In this document: piece after piece, positions 24,514-34,257 of the stretch | Position numbering within the stretch: the first letter of the stretch is position 1 | Layout of the letters: each line of letters starts with the position of its first letter | From: Rhodocyclaceae bacterium | GTDB taxonomy: Bacteria; Pseudomonadota; Gammaproteobacteria; Burkholderiales; Rhodocyclaceae | DNA length: 64,000 nt | Direction of reading: 5' to 3' | Assembly (NCBI GenBank): GCA_023150275.1 | Contig: JAKLLG010000012.1 | Span: forward strand, 1 to 64,000 | Made by a program: the position numbers and the translations under genes | Notes under the pieces: generated by a model | What the model was told of the DNA's origin: nothing | Seen by the model: the letters and a program-made list of their open reading frames with translations, nothing else | Databases searched by the model: none

Positions 24514-24720
24514 CGAAACCTCCGCTAAGTATCAGGGCTGAAAGCCTTTGTTAAGAATTGCGTAACTTGCTGCCGTCATTGTAGCGGTCGTCGGTGCCAA
24601 ATTGCCTTGCAGTGCGTGTAGTCAGCGCCCGAAAAGTGTGTTTAGAATCGGCCCGACGCGCTTGATCAAAAGTGCTCAAGCCGACGCGCTGCGCGGGACT
24701 TGCGTCTTCGAGGAGGCGAC

Positions 24721-25188
24721 ATGCTGAAAACAGGGCAAGCAGCACCAACATTCGTTCTGCCGGATGCCGACATGGAGTACGTCGATCTTGCGCAGTACGT
24801 GGGCAAGCAGAACCTGATCCTCTTTTTCTATCCGAAGGACGACGCGCCGCACTGCACGCTGGAGGCGACCGATTTCTCGGATCACGAAGATGAGTTCCAG
24901 CGTTGCGGCTGCACCGTGATGGGCATCAGCCGGGACGACTGCATCCGGCACGCCGAGTTCCGCGACAAGCACGGCATTTCCGTTCGCCTGCTCTCCGACA
25001 CCGAGGGCGAGGTCTGCAAGCAGTACGGTGTCCTGCAGGTGAAGGAAGTGGATGGGGTCAAGCGACACGGCATCGTCCGCTCCACCTTCATCATCGACAA
25101 ACACGGCGTTCTCCGCCACGTGCTGTACGGAGTCAACGCCAAGGGCCACGCGATGGAAGTATTGCGGGCGGTAAAGGATCTTCACTGA
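24721..25188 (+). CDS. bcp: thiol peroxidase of the Bcp/PrxQ peroxiredoxin family
   Basis: A 155-residue cytoplasmic peroxiredoxin that reduces hydroperoxides. The peroxidatic Cys45 lies in FFYPKDDAPHCTLEATDF, with His44 in place of the common Gly of TPGCT. Further Cys residues (63, 65, 73 and about 101) leave the resolving cysteine uncertain. The start follows a strong GAGGAGG. Its TGA overlaps the slyD ATG. Confidence 0.88.
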   Translation: MLKTGQAAPTFVLPDADMEYVDLAQYVGKQNLILFFYPKDDAPHCTLEATDFSDHEDEFQRCGCTVMGISRDDCIRHAEFRDKHGISVRLLSDTEGEVCKQYGVLQVKEVDGVKRHGIVRSTFIIDKHGVLRHVLYGVNAKGHAMEVLRAVKDLH

Positions 25189-25688
25189 TGAATACCCAGG
25201 TTGCCAAGAACACGGTCGTCACGCTCGACTACAACGTGACGGATTCCGATGGCGAGCTCGTCGATGCCGGCAAGGAGCCGCTCGTCTATTTGCACGGCGG
25301 CTACGACGATATCTTTCCGAAGATCGAGGAAGCCGTGCAGGGCAAGAAGATCGGTGAATCGATCAAGGTGAAGCTGCAGCCCGACGAGGCGTTCGGCGAT
25401 TACGATGAGGAATTGATCCAGATCGAGCCGCGCAGCCAGTTCCCGGAGGAACTGCAGGTCGGCATGCAGTTCGAGGGCGCGCCTGAAGGTTCTGATGACG
25501 AGGATTTCGTGATCTATCGCGTCACCGACATCGCCGATGAGAAGGTGGTGCTTGACGGCAACCATCCGCTGGCCGGTATGGCGCTGATCTTCAATTGCAC
25601 GGTGACGGCGGTGCGTCCTGCGAGTGCCGAGGAAATCGCGCACGGGCACGTTCACGGCGGCGATGACGACGACGCGCACTGCCACTGA
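25188..25688 (+). CDS. slyD: FKBP-type peptidyl-prolyl isomerase SlyD
   Basis: A 166-residue prolyl isomerase/chaperone and metal (nickel) handling protein. The FKBP core is interrupted by the insert-in-flap domain, as in SlyD (GGYDDIFPKIEEAVQGKKIGES, PDEAFGDYDEELIQ). The C-terminal tail is rich in His and Asp (HGHVHGGDDDDAHCH), a shorter version of the E. coli metal-binding tail. It is translationally coupled to bcp (TGATG) and followed by a terminator. Confidence 0.93.
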   Translation: MNTQVAKNTVVTLDYNVTDSDGELVDAGKEPLVYLHGGYDDIFPKIEEAVQGKKIGESIKVKLQPDEAFGDYDEELIQIEPRSQFPEELQVGMQFEGAPEGSDDEDFVIYRVTDIADEKVVLDGNHPLAGMALIFNCTVTAVRPASAEEIAHGHVHGGDDDDAHCH

Positions 25689-25706
25689 GCGGGCTACGCC
25701 TGAATG

Positions 25707-25740
25707 AAAAAACCGGGAGCGCTGACTCCCGGTTTTTCTT
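25707..25740. terminator. bidirectional terminator between slyD and the binding-protein gene
   Basis: AAAAACCGGGAG-CGCTGA-CTCCCGGTTTTT: a perfect stem with T-runs on both strands. Confidence 0.92.
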
Positions 25741-25760
25741 TGCTGCGCCGCGGCTCGCCG

Positions 25761-25806
25761 CAGTTGCCGGCGTTCGCAGTTGCCGGCGTTCGCAGTTGTC
25801 GGCGTT
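25761..25806. repeat. 16-bp tandem repeat, nearly three copies
   Basis: CAGTTGCCGGCGTTCG at 25761-25776 and 25777-25792 is exact; a third copy at 25793-25806 has one change (TTGTCGG) and lacks the last two bases. It lies between two convergent genes, just behind their terminator. Confidence 0.9.
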
Positions 25807-25811
25807 GATTG

Positions 25812-26933
25812 TCAGCGCAGCAGCTTGCCTTCCTTGTTGAGGATGGTGATGTCCACGTAGCTCATGCCTACGTGGTTGCTCGGCGAGAAGCCCACATACT
25901 GACCGCCGATGTCGTAATCTTTGATGCTCTCAAGCGCATCGCGCAGTTTCTGGCGGCTGGGGTTGGCGCCGGCACGGCGCAGGCCCTCGGCGAGGATCTT
26001 GGCGCCCAGATAACCTTCGATGAAGGTGTGGTTCAGCGTGACGTCCTTGGGCTTGAACTTTTCGAAACTTTCCTGGATCTCGCGGATCAGGGGCGTCGAT
26101 CTGCTGTTCGGATCAGGCACCACCTGCGTCAGTGCCAGCCCCTTCGCGGCCTCGTTGCCGATCTTCTTTGCCACCTGAGGTCCGTCGGTGACCGAGAGCG
26201 TGACGTACTGCGCCAGATTTCCGGAAGCGCGCGACTGCTTGAGGAATTCGGCGCTTGCCGCCGTGTTCGATACCATGATCACCGCTTGCGGGCCTGCTGC
26301 GGCTATCGTCTTGACCGCTGCGGCAACCTCGGTGGTGTTCTTCTCATAGCTTGCTTTGGCGACCAGCTGACAATTCGCTTTTTTGATCGACGCTTCCGCG
26401 CTGGCGAGGCCGTCGATTCCGAATGGGTCGTTCTGGTAAAAAATGGCAAAGCTTTTGTAGCCGATGGTCTCGTACTGCTGCACGATCTTGTCGATCTCCT
26501 GCGCGTAGCTGGCGCGGGTCATGAAGATCCACGGATTCCCGCTTTTCACCACCGACGAAGCACCGGTGCGCACGCTGACCAGCGGCACGCCGGCTGCGTC
26601 CACCACTTTTTCCTTGATCAGCGCTTCCACATTGCCGGTGCCGACCGCACCGAACAGGGCGATCGGCTGCGCTTCGGCGATCAACTCCCTGGTGAGACGA
26701 ACTGTTTCCTCGGCCTTGTAGCCGTCGTCCTTGCTGACCAGGCGCAGTTTGTTGCCGTGGATGCCGCCCTTGGCATTGACGGCATCGAAGTAGAGTTGCG
26801 CACCGGCGCGCAAATGGCTGCCGGTGGGGGCCAGCGGCCCGCTGAAGGGCGCCACCTGGGCGATGGTCAGCTCGGCTGCGGCGAGTGGCAGTGCCAATGT
26901 GGCGAGCAGGGCGCCGATGAGATTTCTGGACAT
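25812..26933 (-). CDS. periplasmic ABC binding protein (branched-chain amino acid type)
   Basis: A 373-residue type I periplasmic binding protein (Peripla_BP_6, LivK/UrtA-like). Its Sec signal peptide ends near LALPLAAA (about residue 20). The mature start LTIAQVAPFSGPLAPTGSHLRAGAQLYFDAVN and the IFYQNDPFGIDGL hinge are typical. No permease or ATPase genes are adjacent, so it is an orphan here. The ligand is unknown; branched-chain amino acids, amides or aromatic acids are possible. Confidence 0.85.
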   Translation of the reverse strand: MSRNLIGALLATLALPLAAAELTIAQVAPFSGPLAPTGSHLRAGAQLYFDAVNAKGGIHGNKLRLVSKDDGYKAEETVRLTRELIAEAQPIALFGAVGTGNVEALIKEKVVDAAGVPLVSVRTGASSVVKSGNPWIFMTRASYAQEIDKIVQQYETIGYKSFAIFYQNDPFGIDGLASAEASIKKANCQLVAKASYEKNTTEVAAAVKTIAAAGPQAVIMVSNTAASAEFLKQSRASGNLAQYVTLSVTDGPQVAKKIGNEAAKGLALTQVVPDPNSRSTPLIREIQESFEKFKPKDVTLNHTFIEGYLGAKILAEGLRRAGANPSRQKLRDALESIKDYDIGGQYVGFSPSNHVGMSYVDITILNKEGKLLR

Positions 26934-27046
26934 GCGTTGTGCCTCCCCTTCAAAGCCAATTCCGGAGTCGGCAATCTATGGCGATGCCTGTCATTACGCC
27001 ATTGCGGATATCCACTACGGAGTATCCGCAATGGACAAGCGGGCAC

Positions 27047-27970
27047 CTAAGGCGTAGGGGAATTCCAGGGACGGGCTTCGAAGCGGAACAGCGATTCGCT
27101 GGCGTCGTCGATGGTCAGGCGGACCCAGCCCAGATACGGATAGCCGAACGTCTCGGCACGGGTGAAGTTGCGGATGCGCTTGCCGGTCTGCGGGTGGAAG
27201 AGCGGTTGATCGATCCGCTGCCAGTGCGTGTCGCCGTGCACCAGCAACACCTGCCCGGTGAACTGCAGGGTTTCGTCGCGCAAGGCGCCCAGCAATTCGC
27301 GGAAGGCGCGATGCGTCAGGCCGGCCCGGTCATGCTTGAAGCCAGGGTTGGCCTGCATGGTGACAACGGCGCCGCGCAGGCCTTGCTTACTCGCGATTGC
27401 GAAGCTCTCGTGCAGCCATGCCAGCACCTCGACCATCCGCATGCGCGCTTCATTGCTCTCCTTGCCGTCACGGCGCCAGTTGTTCGCCGGTCCGGGCACG
27501 TTGAGGGTGATGAACAGCACTGGCCCGAGCCGCCAGCGCTGGTGTTCGCGATACGCGCCCGCCTGCCGTTCGAGCGGGATGCGTCGCAGACCGAGCGATT
27601 CGTCGTCTGCAAAAAAGCGCGCCCGCAACGCGGCAAGCCGCTCCGCCGGCTCGCGGTGACCGGCGATGACGCGTGCGCAGTCGGTCCATTCGTTATCGCC
27701 GGGCACGTAGATCAGCGGCGTTGGCGATGCGGCGAACAGCGCATGGCGGTCGTCGAACAGGGCGTCGCTGCATTCATCCTGGCTGTGCTTGATGTCGCCG
27801 GCGTGAATGATCAGGTCGATGCTTTCCTCGGCAATGGCGCCAAGCATCTTTGGCAGCTCGCGCCGCTCGTAGTCGCTGTAGGGCGTGTCGCCGATCAGTG
27901 CGACGCGCCAGGTTTCAGCGGCCGCCGCCGTGGCAAACAGGGCGAGGAGCAGGGCGACGAAGCGCCTCAT
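27047..27970 (-). CDS. secreted calcineurin-like metallophosphoesterase
   Basis: A 307-residue protein with a signal peptide ([15 protein letters not shown], about residues 4-18). Metallophosphoesterase motifs appear in order: [29 protein letters not shown] and VHGDTHWQR. The full D-x-H of the first motif is not obvious (GDTP), so activity is likely but not certain. The substrate is unknown. Its ATG overlaps the mutS TGA by 4 nt, so it is probably co-expressed with mutS, without an obvious functional link. Confidence 0.8.
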   Translation of the reverse strand: MRRFVALLLALFATAAAAETWRVALIGDTPYSDYERRELPKMLGAIAEESIDLIIHAGDIKHSQDECSDALFDDRHALFAASPTPLIYVPGDNEWTDCARVIAGHREPAERLAALRARFFADDESLGLRRIPLERQAGAYREHQRWRLGPVLFITLNVPGPANNWRRDGKESNEARMRMVEVLAWLHESFAIASKQGLRGAVVTMQANPGFKHDRAGLTHRAFRELLGALRDETLQFTGQVLLVHGDTHWQRIDQPLFHPQTGKRIRNFTRAETFGYPYLGWVRLTIDDASESLFRFEARPWNSPTP

Positions 27971-30549
27971 GTTAGCTGCGATTTCAGCGCGTAGAGCGCG
28001 TCGAGCGCCTGCCGTGGTGTGAGCGAATCGGGGTCGATGTCGGCGAGTGCCGCCAGCGCCGGGTGCTCGAACGGCGCGGCAGGCTCCGGCTCGGGCGCCG
28101 GGCCGCCGGCAAAGAGATCCGGCTGCAGCGGGTTGATCGAAGCGCGCTGCTCGAATTCGCGCAGCTGCTTCTTTGCCGCGCGTACCACCGAGCCCGGCAC
28201 GCCGGCCAGTGCCGCGACCTGGATACCGTAGCTCTGGCTGGCCGGGCCTTCCTCGACGGCATGCAGGAAGACGATCTTCTCACCGTGCTCGACGGCGTCG
28301 AGATGCACGTTGGCCAGTTCGCGGTATTCGTTGGCGAGCAGCGTCAGCTCGAAGTAGTGCGTGGCAAACAAGGTCAGGGCGCGGTTCTTCTCGACCAGGT
28401 GGCGGCAGATCGAGAAGGCCAGCGCCATGCCGTCAAAGGTCGAGGTGCCGCGGCCGACCTCGTCCATCAGCACCAGGCTGTTCTCGGTCGCGTGGTGCAG
28501 GATCGCCGCCGATTCGGTCATCTCGACCATGAAGGTCGAGCGGCCGGAGGCGAGATCGTCCGAGGCGCCGATGCGGGTGAAAATCTGGTCGAGCGGGCCG
28601 AGCACGCAGCGCGTCGCCGGCACGAAGGCACCGATGTGGGCGAGCAGCGCGATCAGTGCCGTCTGCCGCATGTAGGTCGATTTACCGCCCATGTTCGGGC
28701 CGGTGATCAGCAGCAGCCTTCTGTCGTCGCCGAGTTTGGTGTCGTTGGCGATGAAGGATTCGCCGTCGGTCTGGATCTGGTTCTCGACGACCGGGTGGCG
28801 GCCGCCCTCGATCAGCACGCCGGACTCTTCCGAGAACTCGGGCTTGCGGTAATCGCGCCTGGCGGCGACGTCGGCGAAGGCGGCGAGCAGGTCGGTCAGC
28901 GCGACGGCGCGGGCGATTTCCAGCAGGCGCGGAATCTCCGGCTGCAGCGCCAGCAGGATCTCGTCCCAGAGCAGCTTCTCGCGCGCCAGCGCCCGGTCCT
29001 GCGCCGACAGCGCCTTGTCCTCGAAGGCCTTCAACTCGGGCGTGATGTAGCGCTCGGCGTTCTTCAGCGTCTGCCGGCGGCGGTAGTCCTCGGGAATCCT
29101 GTCGACGTTGGCATGCGTGACCTCGATGTAGAAGCCGTGCACGCGGTTGTATTCGACCTTCAGGCTGGCGATGCCGGTGCGCTCCTTCTCGCGCGCTTCG
29201 AGCGCCAGCAGGAACTCGCCGCAGTTGTCCTGGATGCCGCGCAGTTCGTCGAGATCGGCATCGTAGCCGGGGGCGATGACGCCGCCGTCGCGCAGGTTGG
29301 TCGAGGGTTCGGCGGCGACGGAACGGGTGAGCAGGTCGAGCACGGCGCCGGGCGTCGCCAGTTGCGCGTGCAGCTCGGCGAGCAGCGGCGTGTCCAGCCC
29401 GGCCAGCGGCGCACGCAGCGCATCGAGCCGGGCGAGGCCGTCGCGCAGGCCGGAGAGGTCGCGCGGGCGGGCGGAGAAGAGGGCGATGCGGCCGGCGATG
29501 CGCTCGATGTCGGCGATGCCCTTCAGCGCCTCGCGCACGTCCTGTGCGCCGCGGTTGGCGTCGTCGATCAGCGATTCGACGGCGGCGTGGCGGGCGGCGG
29601 GGATCGCGCGGTCGCGCAGCGGGTGGTGCAGCGCGTGGCGCAGGCAGCGCGAGCCCATCGCCGTGACGCAGGTGTCGAGCAGCGAGCACAGCGTCGGTTC
29701 CGGCTGGCCGCGCAGCGTCTCGGTCAGTTCGAGGTTGCGTCGTGTCGCCGCGTCGAGGCCGATCCAGGCCGATTCGCGCTCGACGACCAGCGCACGCACG
29801 TGCTGCAGCGCGCGTGCCTGCGTCGCCTGGGCGTAGCGCAACAGCGCGCCGGCGGCGGCCACTTCCGGGCCGGCGTCGTCGATGCCGAAGCCGGCCAGCG
29901 AGGCGACGGCAAACTGCTGGCACAGCTCGCGCTCGGCGGCCTCGGTGTCGAAGTGCCAGTCCGGTCGCCTGGTCTGTGCCGCGGCCGGCGTGAAGGCCAG
30001 CGTCAGCGAATCGGGAACGATGATCTCGGCCGGGCGGATGCGCTCCAGCGTCGCGGCGAGCTTCGCCGTCGCCACCTCGGTCGCGCGCAGTTCGCCGCTG
30101 GCGAGGTTGAGCCAGGCAAGGCCCATCGTGTGCTTGGTCGGCGACATCGCCATCAGCAGCGTGTCGCGTTTTTCGTCCAGCAGCGCCGCATCGGTCAGTG
30201 TGCCCGGCGTGACGATGCGCGCCACGGCGCGCTCGACCGGTCCCTTGGACGTTGCCGGGTCGCCGATCTGTTCGCAGATGACCACCGATTCGCCGAGCTT
30301 CACGAGCTTGGCGAGGTAGGGCTCCAGCGAATGGAAGGGCACGCCGGCCATCCTGATCGGGATGCCCGCCGACTGCCCGCGCGTGGTCAGCGTGATGTCG
30401 AGCAGCCGCGCCGCCTTCTCGGCATCGTCGTAGAACAGCTCGTAGAAATCCCCCATGCGGTAGAAGAGCAGCGTGTCCGGGTGCTGCGCCTTCAGGCGCA
30501 GGTACTGCTGCATCATCGGGGTGTGCTTGGCGAAATCTTTGTCGGACAT
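27967..30549 (-). CDS. mutS: DNA mismatch repair protein MutS
   Basis: An 860-residue mismatch sensor. The N-terminal mismatch-binding domain has the Phe-x-Glu wedge ([11 protein letters not shown]), followed by connector, lever and clamp domains. The ATPase has Walker [15 protein letters not shown] and Walker [17 protein letters not shown]. The start at 30549 ([17 protein letters not shown]) is the family N-terminus. Length and motifs match MutS1. An AbiE-like gene pair lies directly upstream on the same strand. Confidence 0.97.
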   Translation of the reverse strand: MSDKDFAKHTPMMQQYLRLKAQHPDTLLFYRMGDFYELFYDDAEKAARLLDITLTTRGQSAGIPIRMAGVPFHSLEPYLAKLVKLGESVVICEQIGDPATSKGPVERAVARIVTPGTLTDAALLDEKRDTLLMAMSPTKHTMGLAWLNLASGELRATEVATAKLAATLERIRPAEIIVPDSLTLAFTPAAAQTRRPDWHFDTEAAERELCQQFAVASLAGFGIDDAGPEVAAAGALLRYAQATQARALQHVRALVVERESAWIGLDAATRRNLELTETLRGQPEPTLCSLLDTCVTAMGSRCLRHALHHPLRDRAIPAARHAAVESLIDDANRGAQDVREALKGIADIERIAGRIALFSARPRDLSGLRDGLARLDALRAPLAGLDTPLLAELHAQLATPGAVLDLLTRSVAAEPSTNLRDGGVIAPGYDADLDELRGIQDNCGEFLLALEAREKERTGIASLKVEYNRVHGFYIEVTHANVDRIPEDYRRRQTLKNAERYITPELKAFEDKALSAQDRALAREKLLWDEILLALQPEIPRLLEIARAVALTDLLAAFADVAARRDYRKPEFSEESGVLIEGGRHPVVENQIQTDGESFIANDTKLGDDRRLLLITGPNMGGKSTYMRQTALIALLAHIGAFVPATRCVLGPLDQIFTRIGASDDLASGRSTFMVEMTESAAILHHATENSLVLMDEVGRGTSTFDGMALAFSICRHLVEKNRALTLFATHYFELTLLANEYRELANVHLDAVEHGEKIVFLHAVEEGPASQSYGIQVAALAGVPGSVVRAAKKQLREFEQRASINPLQPDLFAGGPAPEPEPAAPFEHPALAALADIDPDSLTPRQALDALYALKSQLT

Positions 30550-30568
30550 GGGGTTTCGGGCGTTGGGT

Positions 30569-31276
30569 TCAGGCGAGCCGGGCAATCTGTTGCAGGCGGT
30601 CGGCGAGGATCGTGATGCGTTCGCCGAGGGTTTCCGAAGGCGCGATCATACCGGGGAGATAGTCGAAAAATCCGTGGGCGGCGATCAATTCGCGACAGCG
30701 CAGGGCAAGGTAGGCACGCAGCTCATCGCCGGCATCGGCGATCTCATCGGGTAGCTCGGCGCGCCCGTCGATGACGGTAATGATGTCCTCCAGATCGTGG
30801 CTGCCGAGCAGGTCGCCCTTGCCGCGGTCGGAAAAAGCCTCGAACTTGGTGGCGAGAAAGGCCGGGGCGGTAGTCAGCCGGATATCGAAACCGGCGGGCA
30901 GGCGGACGCGCTGTGCGGTGTCGACAACGAGCGGATACCAGCGGTTGGCGAAGCCGAGGACGGCCGGATCGGTTGGCATCAGGTTGACTTCGAGATCACT
31001 GTACCGCCAGCGGCAGATGACTTCCATGCCGAGGTCGCGCACGAAACCGAGTGCCCGGAATTCGTCCTCCAGCCGGTGGTAGTCGCTCAGCGCCGCCACT
31101 TGCACGGTCAGGTCGACGTCGTAGGTGACGCGTGCCGGTGCGGCGGCCGGGTCGGTCAGCAGCAGGCCGGCCGCGCAGCCGCCAACGAAGACCAGCCGCT
31201 CGCGCAATGGGCCGAGTACGCCAGCGACCAGTTCGATCTTGGCCAGATTGGGGTCGTGACGGTTGATGAAATTCAC
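30569..31276 (-). CDS. AbiEii-like nucleotidyltransferase, putative toxin
   Basis: A 235-residue protein with a nucleotidyltransferase-fold pattern: [11 protein letters not shown], then the DxD-type pair in YDVDLTVQ, and a late [21 protein letters not shown] block like motifs II-III of AbiEii/DUF1814 toxins. In the AbiE family the toxin transfers nucleotides to tRNA and causes growth arrest; whether that holds here is inference. The start overlaps the stop of the upstream wHTH gene (ATGA). Gene order (antitoxin first), overlap and promoter repeats match type IV AbiE systems. It could also be a housekeeping nucleotidyltransferase. Confidence 0.68.
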   Translation of the reverse strand: MNFINRHDPNLAKIELVAGVLGPLRERLVFVGGCAAGLLLTDPAAAPARVTYDVDLTVQVAALSDYHRLEDEFRALGFVRDLGMEVICRWRYSDLEVNLMPTDPAVLGFANRWYPLVVDTAQRVRLPAGFDIRLTTAPAFLATKFEAFSDRGKGDLLGSHDLEDIITVIDGRAELPDEIADAGDELRAYLALRCRELIAAHGFFDYLPGMIAPSETLGERITILADRLQQIARLA

Positions 31277-31809
31277 TGGAAATACTTCTCCAGCAACTCC
31301 GTTGCCGCGTTACGTTCGCGAGCTTGACCGCTGCGCAGCGCATCGAACAGCGCGAGCAAGGCATAAAGGTCGCTGTTTTTCATCGCGGCTTCCGGCGCCG
31401 AAGGGTAGAGCGGCGCCAGGCTCAGGCCGCGCACCGAGCCCTTGGCGTGCGGCCACACCGGCACCGGATCGGACGAAGGAACGATGATGGTGGCCAGCGG
31501 CGCGGCGGCGTAGGCCGTCGGCACGCCGCGCGTCAGCGTGCCCCACACCGGCGGAAAGGCGTACTTGGCGCCGTGCAGCAGGAATTCGCGCAACTGCGGC
31601 CTGAGCAGCACCGGCTTGCGTTCCTGGAACATCAGCAGCCGCGCCGCCGCCGCACGCTTCAGCGCGCTATGCACGGCGGAAGGCGCCAGCCCCGTCTGCG
31701 CGGCTAGCTCCGGATAGCTGACGGCGGCATCCTTGCGGGCAAGCAGTGCCAGCAGCAGGTAGAAATCCTGCGGCTTGAGCACCGGCTGCTTGTTGGCGAT
31801 CCTCGGCAT
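31273..31809 (-). CDS. winged-helix protein, putative AbiEi-like antitoxin/autorepressor
   Basis: A 178-residue protein with an N-terminal winged helix (about residues 12-75; YPELAAQTGLAPSAVHSALK is the helix-turn-helix) and a C-terminal alpha/beta part. In AbiE systems the first protein is a wHTH antitoxin that binds inverted repeats in its own promoter. Here a 19-bp perfect inverted repeat stands immediately upstream (first arm 5 bp before the start codon), which supports autoregulation. It shares 4 nt with the nucleotidyltransferase gene downstream. An alternative is a MarR-type regulator unrelated to toxin-antitoxin function. Confidence 0.68.
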   Translation of the reverse strand: MPRIANKQPVLKPQDFYLLLALLARKDAAVSYPELAAQTGLAPSAVHSALKRAAAARLLMFQERKPVLLRPQLREFLLHGAKYAFPPVWGTLTRGVPTAYAAAPLATIIVPSSDPVPVWPHAKGSVRGLSLAPLYPSAPEAAMKNSDLYALLALFDALRSGQARERNAATELLEKYFQ

Positions 31810-31814
31810 TCTTT

Positions 31815-31889
31815 ATTCTCGAAATAAGAATATGTGTTAATAATTTAAATAAATCAGTGCATTGGTGTCAATATTCTTATTTCGAGAAT
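31815..31889. promoter_or_regulatory. 19-bp perfect inverted repeat around an AT-rich promoter region
   Basis: ATTCTCGAAATAAGAATAT at 31815-31833 recurs as its exact reverse complement at 31871-31889, separated by 37 AT-rich bases. Each arm also contains TTCT...AGAA half-sites. The position just before the wHTH gene suggests paired operators for that protein. Confidence 0.8.
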
Positions 31890-31913
31890 TGAGAACTTCG
31901 GCTCCTCCCGTTC

Positions 31914-31937
31914 ATTCGCTATTCGCGAATAGCGAAT
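31914..31937. repeat. 24-bp perfect palindrome
   Basis: ATTCGCTATTCG is followed at once by its exact reverse complement, without a loop. It lies 24 bp beyond the inverted-repeat promoter of the AbiE-like pair. It could be an operator, a resolution or recombination site, or the footprint of an inserted element. Confidence 0.85.
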
Positions 31938-31962
31938 TAACAGCGCAGTCGGCGACCAAGAC

Positions 31963-32124
31963 TCAAGCGATCGCGTCATCGACCAGCGCCCCGGCCAGGG
32001 TTTGCGCTGCCGCAGCAAGAGGAAGCGCCAGCGCGAGAACGAGCGCGGCGAAGAAATGGTCGAGGCGGCCGAGGCGCGCAAGCTGCGAGAAGCGCGCGAA
32101 GCGAAGGAAGCAATCAGGATTCAT
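31963..32124 (-). pseudogene. possible remnant of a secreted-protein gene
   Basis: A 53-codon frame starts with ATG and encodes a basic N-terminus, a hydrophobic stretch FFAALVLALALPLAAAA and the signal-peptidase-like AAAAQTL. It stops only about 13 residues after the predicted cleavage site. This looks like the signal peptide of a periplasmic protein whose body is missing, possibly cut off when the AbiE-like pair was inserted. No homologue is recognised, and it could be a chance frame. Confidence 0.3.
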
Positions 32125-32249
32125 CCGCCGATGATAATCCGCCGCATCGAAAAATTGTTTCAGATCAAGGCGATTGATCGTCGCTGCCCCTATCCTGCGC
32201 GCCGCGTCTGGCTATCGTGCCGCCGCGGTTTTTGTTTGGGTGAAGCGAA

Positions 32250-32531
32250 GTGCTGGGTGTATTCGAATGGTCGGGGTGCCTGCTTGGCATCCTCGGAGCG
32301 GTCCTCGTTGCGGTGAAATCACCGCATGCGCGCTGGGCCTGGGTATTGTGGCTGGTGTCGAACGTGAGCTGGACGATCTACGGGCTGGCCACGGAAAACT
32401 ACGCGCTGGCGCTGCAGCAGGGCGCCTTCATGATCACCAGCGCGATCGGTCTCTGGCACTGGTTGCTGCAGCCTGCCCTGGCGCGTGCCGGGGCTGTGGG
32501 TGCCCCGGCGGAGGCGCCGTCAGCGGCTTAG
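32250..32531 (+). CDS. small multi-span membrane protein
   Basis: A 93-residue protein with three hydrophobic segments (about residues 5-23, 28-48, 55-75). The pattern [16 protein letters not shown] recalls the half-transporter architecture of SemiSWEET/PnuC-like small membrane proteins, but I cannot assign it. The start is GTG. Its end overlaps the convergent suhB by 12 nt. Confidence 0.55.
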   Translation: MLGVFEWSGCLLGILGAVLVAVKSPHARWAWVLWLVSNVSWTIYGLATENYALALQQGAFMITSAIGLWHWLLQPALARAGAVGAPAEAPSAA

Positions 32532-33323
32532 CGCCGGCGTGCGGTGGCTTTGTACCACCTGCAGCAGTGGCGAGAAGATCTTCGGGCTGCCGGCGACGAG
32601 ATTGCCGGATTCAAGATAGGCGGATTCGCCGGCAAGGTCGGAGACGAGGCCGCCGGCTTCGGTGATGATCAGGGCGCCGGCCGCCATGTCCCACGGCGAG
32701 AGGCCGAATTCCCAGAAGCCGTCGAGGCGGCCGCAGGCGACCCAGGATAGGTCGAGCGAGGCTGCGCCCGGACGACGCAGACCGGCTGTCTTCTGCGTCA
32801 GTTCCTTGAAAAGGGCGAGGTAGGTATCGACGTGGTCGAAGCAGCGGTACGGGAACCCGGTGCCGATCAGCGCTTCGTCGAGCCGGGTGCGCTTGCTGAC
32901 ACGGATGCGGCGCTCGTTGAGGAAGGCGCCGCGGCCCTTGCTGGCGGTGAACAGCTCGTTGCGCTCGGGGTCGAAGACGACCGCCTGCACCAGTTGCCCG
33001 TTGTGTGCGAGCGCGATCGAAACCGCATATTGCGGCAAGCCGTGGATGAAGTTGGTGGTGCCGTCGAGCGGATCGATGATCCACTGGTAATCGGCCTGTT
33101 TGCCGGCGGTTGCGCCGGACTCTTCTGCTAGAATTCCGTAATTCGGATACGCCTCGCGCAGCACTTCGATGATGGCGGCTTCAGCGGCCTTGTCGACCTC
33201 GGTAACGAAATCGCTCTGCCGTTTGGCGGTGACCTTGAGCAGGTCGACGTCGAGCGATGCCCGGTTGATGATCTGGCCGGCGCGGCGCGCCGCCTTGATG
33301 GCGATATTGAGTGCTGGATGCAT
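32520..33323 (-). CDS. suhB: inositol-1-monophosphatase
   Basis: A 267-residue magnesium-dependent phosphatase of the IMPase family; in proteobacteria SuhB also binds RNA polymerase/Nus complexes. Metal-site motifs are [22 protein letters not shown] and the late [11 protein letters not shown]. The start [16 protein letters not shown] is the family N-terminus; a longer frame to 33797 only shadows trmJ. It is divergent from trmJ. Confidence 0.95.
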   Translation of the reverse strand: MHPALNIAIKAARRAGQIINRASLDVDLLKVTAKRQSDFVTEVDKAAEAAIIEVLREAYPNYGILAEESGATAGKQADYQWIIDPLDGTTNFIHGLPQYAVSIALAHNGQLVQAVVFDPERNELFTASKGRGAFLNERRIRVSKRTRLDEALIGTGFPYRCFDHVDTYLALFKELTQKTAGLRRPGAASLDLSWVACGRLDGFWEFGLSPWDMAAGALIITEAGGLVSDLAGESAYLESGNLVAGSPKIFSPLLQVVQSHRTPALSR

Positions 33324-33417
33324 GGCAGTATGAAAGAACTTGTCGGGCGGTGACGGCAGCCGTGTGCAGAACACCTGTTGCGCCGCCCGAAGCATTTTGG
33401 GAAGCGCGTATTCTAAC

Positions 33418-34197
33418 ATGACCCCGCAGGCCTGCCTCGATCGCGTCCGTGTCGTCCTCTGTCGCACCAGCCATCCCGGCAACATCGGGGCCGCGGCGCG
33501 GGCGATGAAGACGATGGGACTCTCGCGCCTTTGCCTCGTGCAGCCGCTGTGCGCAGTGGACGAGGTGGCCACCGCGCGCGCCGCCGGGGCCGACGACGTG
33601 CTGGCGCGCGCAACAACGCACGCCACGCTCGCCGATGCGCTGGCCGGCTGCGTACAGGCGGTGGCCTTGTCGGCGCGCCTGCGCGACCTCGGCCCGGTGG
33701 CGGTGGGCGTGCGTGAGGCGGTCGTTCCCTTGCTCGCGCGCGCGGCAAGCGCCGATGTGGCGCTGGTCTTCGGCAACGAAACGAGCGGGCTCGCCAACGA
33801 TGAACTGCAGTGCTGTCAGCAGGCGGTGACAATCCCGAGCAATCCGGATTACAGCTCGCTGAATCTCGGCGCCGCCGTGCAGGTGATGGCCTATGAGTTG
33901 CGGATGGCCGCCCATGGCGGCGCGCCGCCGGGTCCGGCAACGGAGGCGACACCGTTCTCGTCGCCGCCGGCGGGTATCGACGAGATCGAGCGCTTCTACG
34001 CGCATCTCGAACGCGCGCTGACTCATACCGGCTTTCACGATCCGGCCCGGCCGCGGCGCCTGCTGCCCAAGCTGCGCCGCCTGTTCGGGCGTGCCGGGCT
34101 GGAGAAGGATGAGATCAACATCCTGCGCGGCATCCTCGATTCGATCGAGAAGCCGACCGGGCCGAAACATGCAGAACGGGAACCCGGCGGAAAATAG
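33418..34197 (+). CDS. trmJ: tRNA (cytidine/uridine-2'-O-)-methyltransferase TrmJ
   Basis: A 259-residue SPOUT-class enzyme that 2'-O-methylates position 32 of tRNAs. The N-terminal SPOUT domain has [25 protein letters not shown]. The SAM-binding knot has [14 protein letters not shown] and [18 protein letters not shown]. The C-terminal tail ([16 protein letters not shown]...LRGIL) is typical. The start is the ATG at 33418. The stop codon lies inside the candidate IscR operator of cysE. Confidence 0.93.
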   Translation: MTPQACLDRVRVVLCRTSHPGNIGAAARAMKTMGLSRLCLVQPLCAVDEVATARAAGADDVLARATTHATLADALAGCVQAVALSARLRDLGPVAVGVREAVVPLLARAASADVALVFGNETSGLANDELQCCQQAVTIPSNPDYSSLNLGAAVQVMAYELRMAAHGGAPPGPATEATPFSSPPAGIDEIERFYAHLERALTHTGFHDPARPRRLLPKLRRLFGRAGLEKDEINILRGILDSIEKPTGPKHAEREPGGK

Positions 34198-34218
34198 TAG
34201 ATCAAATCACTCGGGTAT
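34194..34218. promoter_or_regulatory. IscR type-1-like operator before cysE
   Basis: The 25 bases begin ATAGTAGATCAAATC and end CACTCGGGTAT. They agree at about 21 of 25 positions with the IscR type 1 consensus as I recall it. The site overlaps the trmJ stop codon and lies 40 bp before cysE. Confidence 0.6.
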
Positions 34219-34257
34219 TTTAGAATTCCACAATAATCAGGGAGTTGCCAGAAAGCC

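Noticed and set aside
28063-30615. An 850-codon frame opposite mutS
   Set aside because: Antisense shadow of mutS with biased composition.
32002-32316. A 104-codon plus-strand frame between the AbiE-like pair and suhB
   Set aside because: Lys/Arg/Glu-rich with no family resemblance; it crosses the start of the better-supported 93-residue membrane protein.
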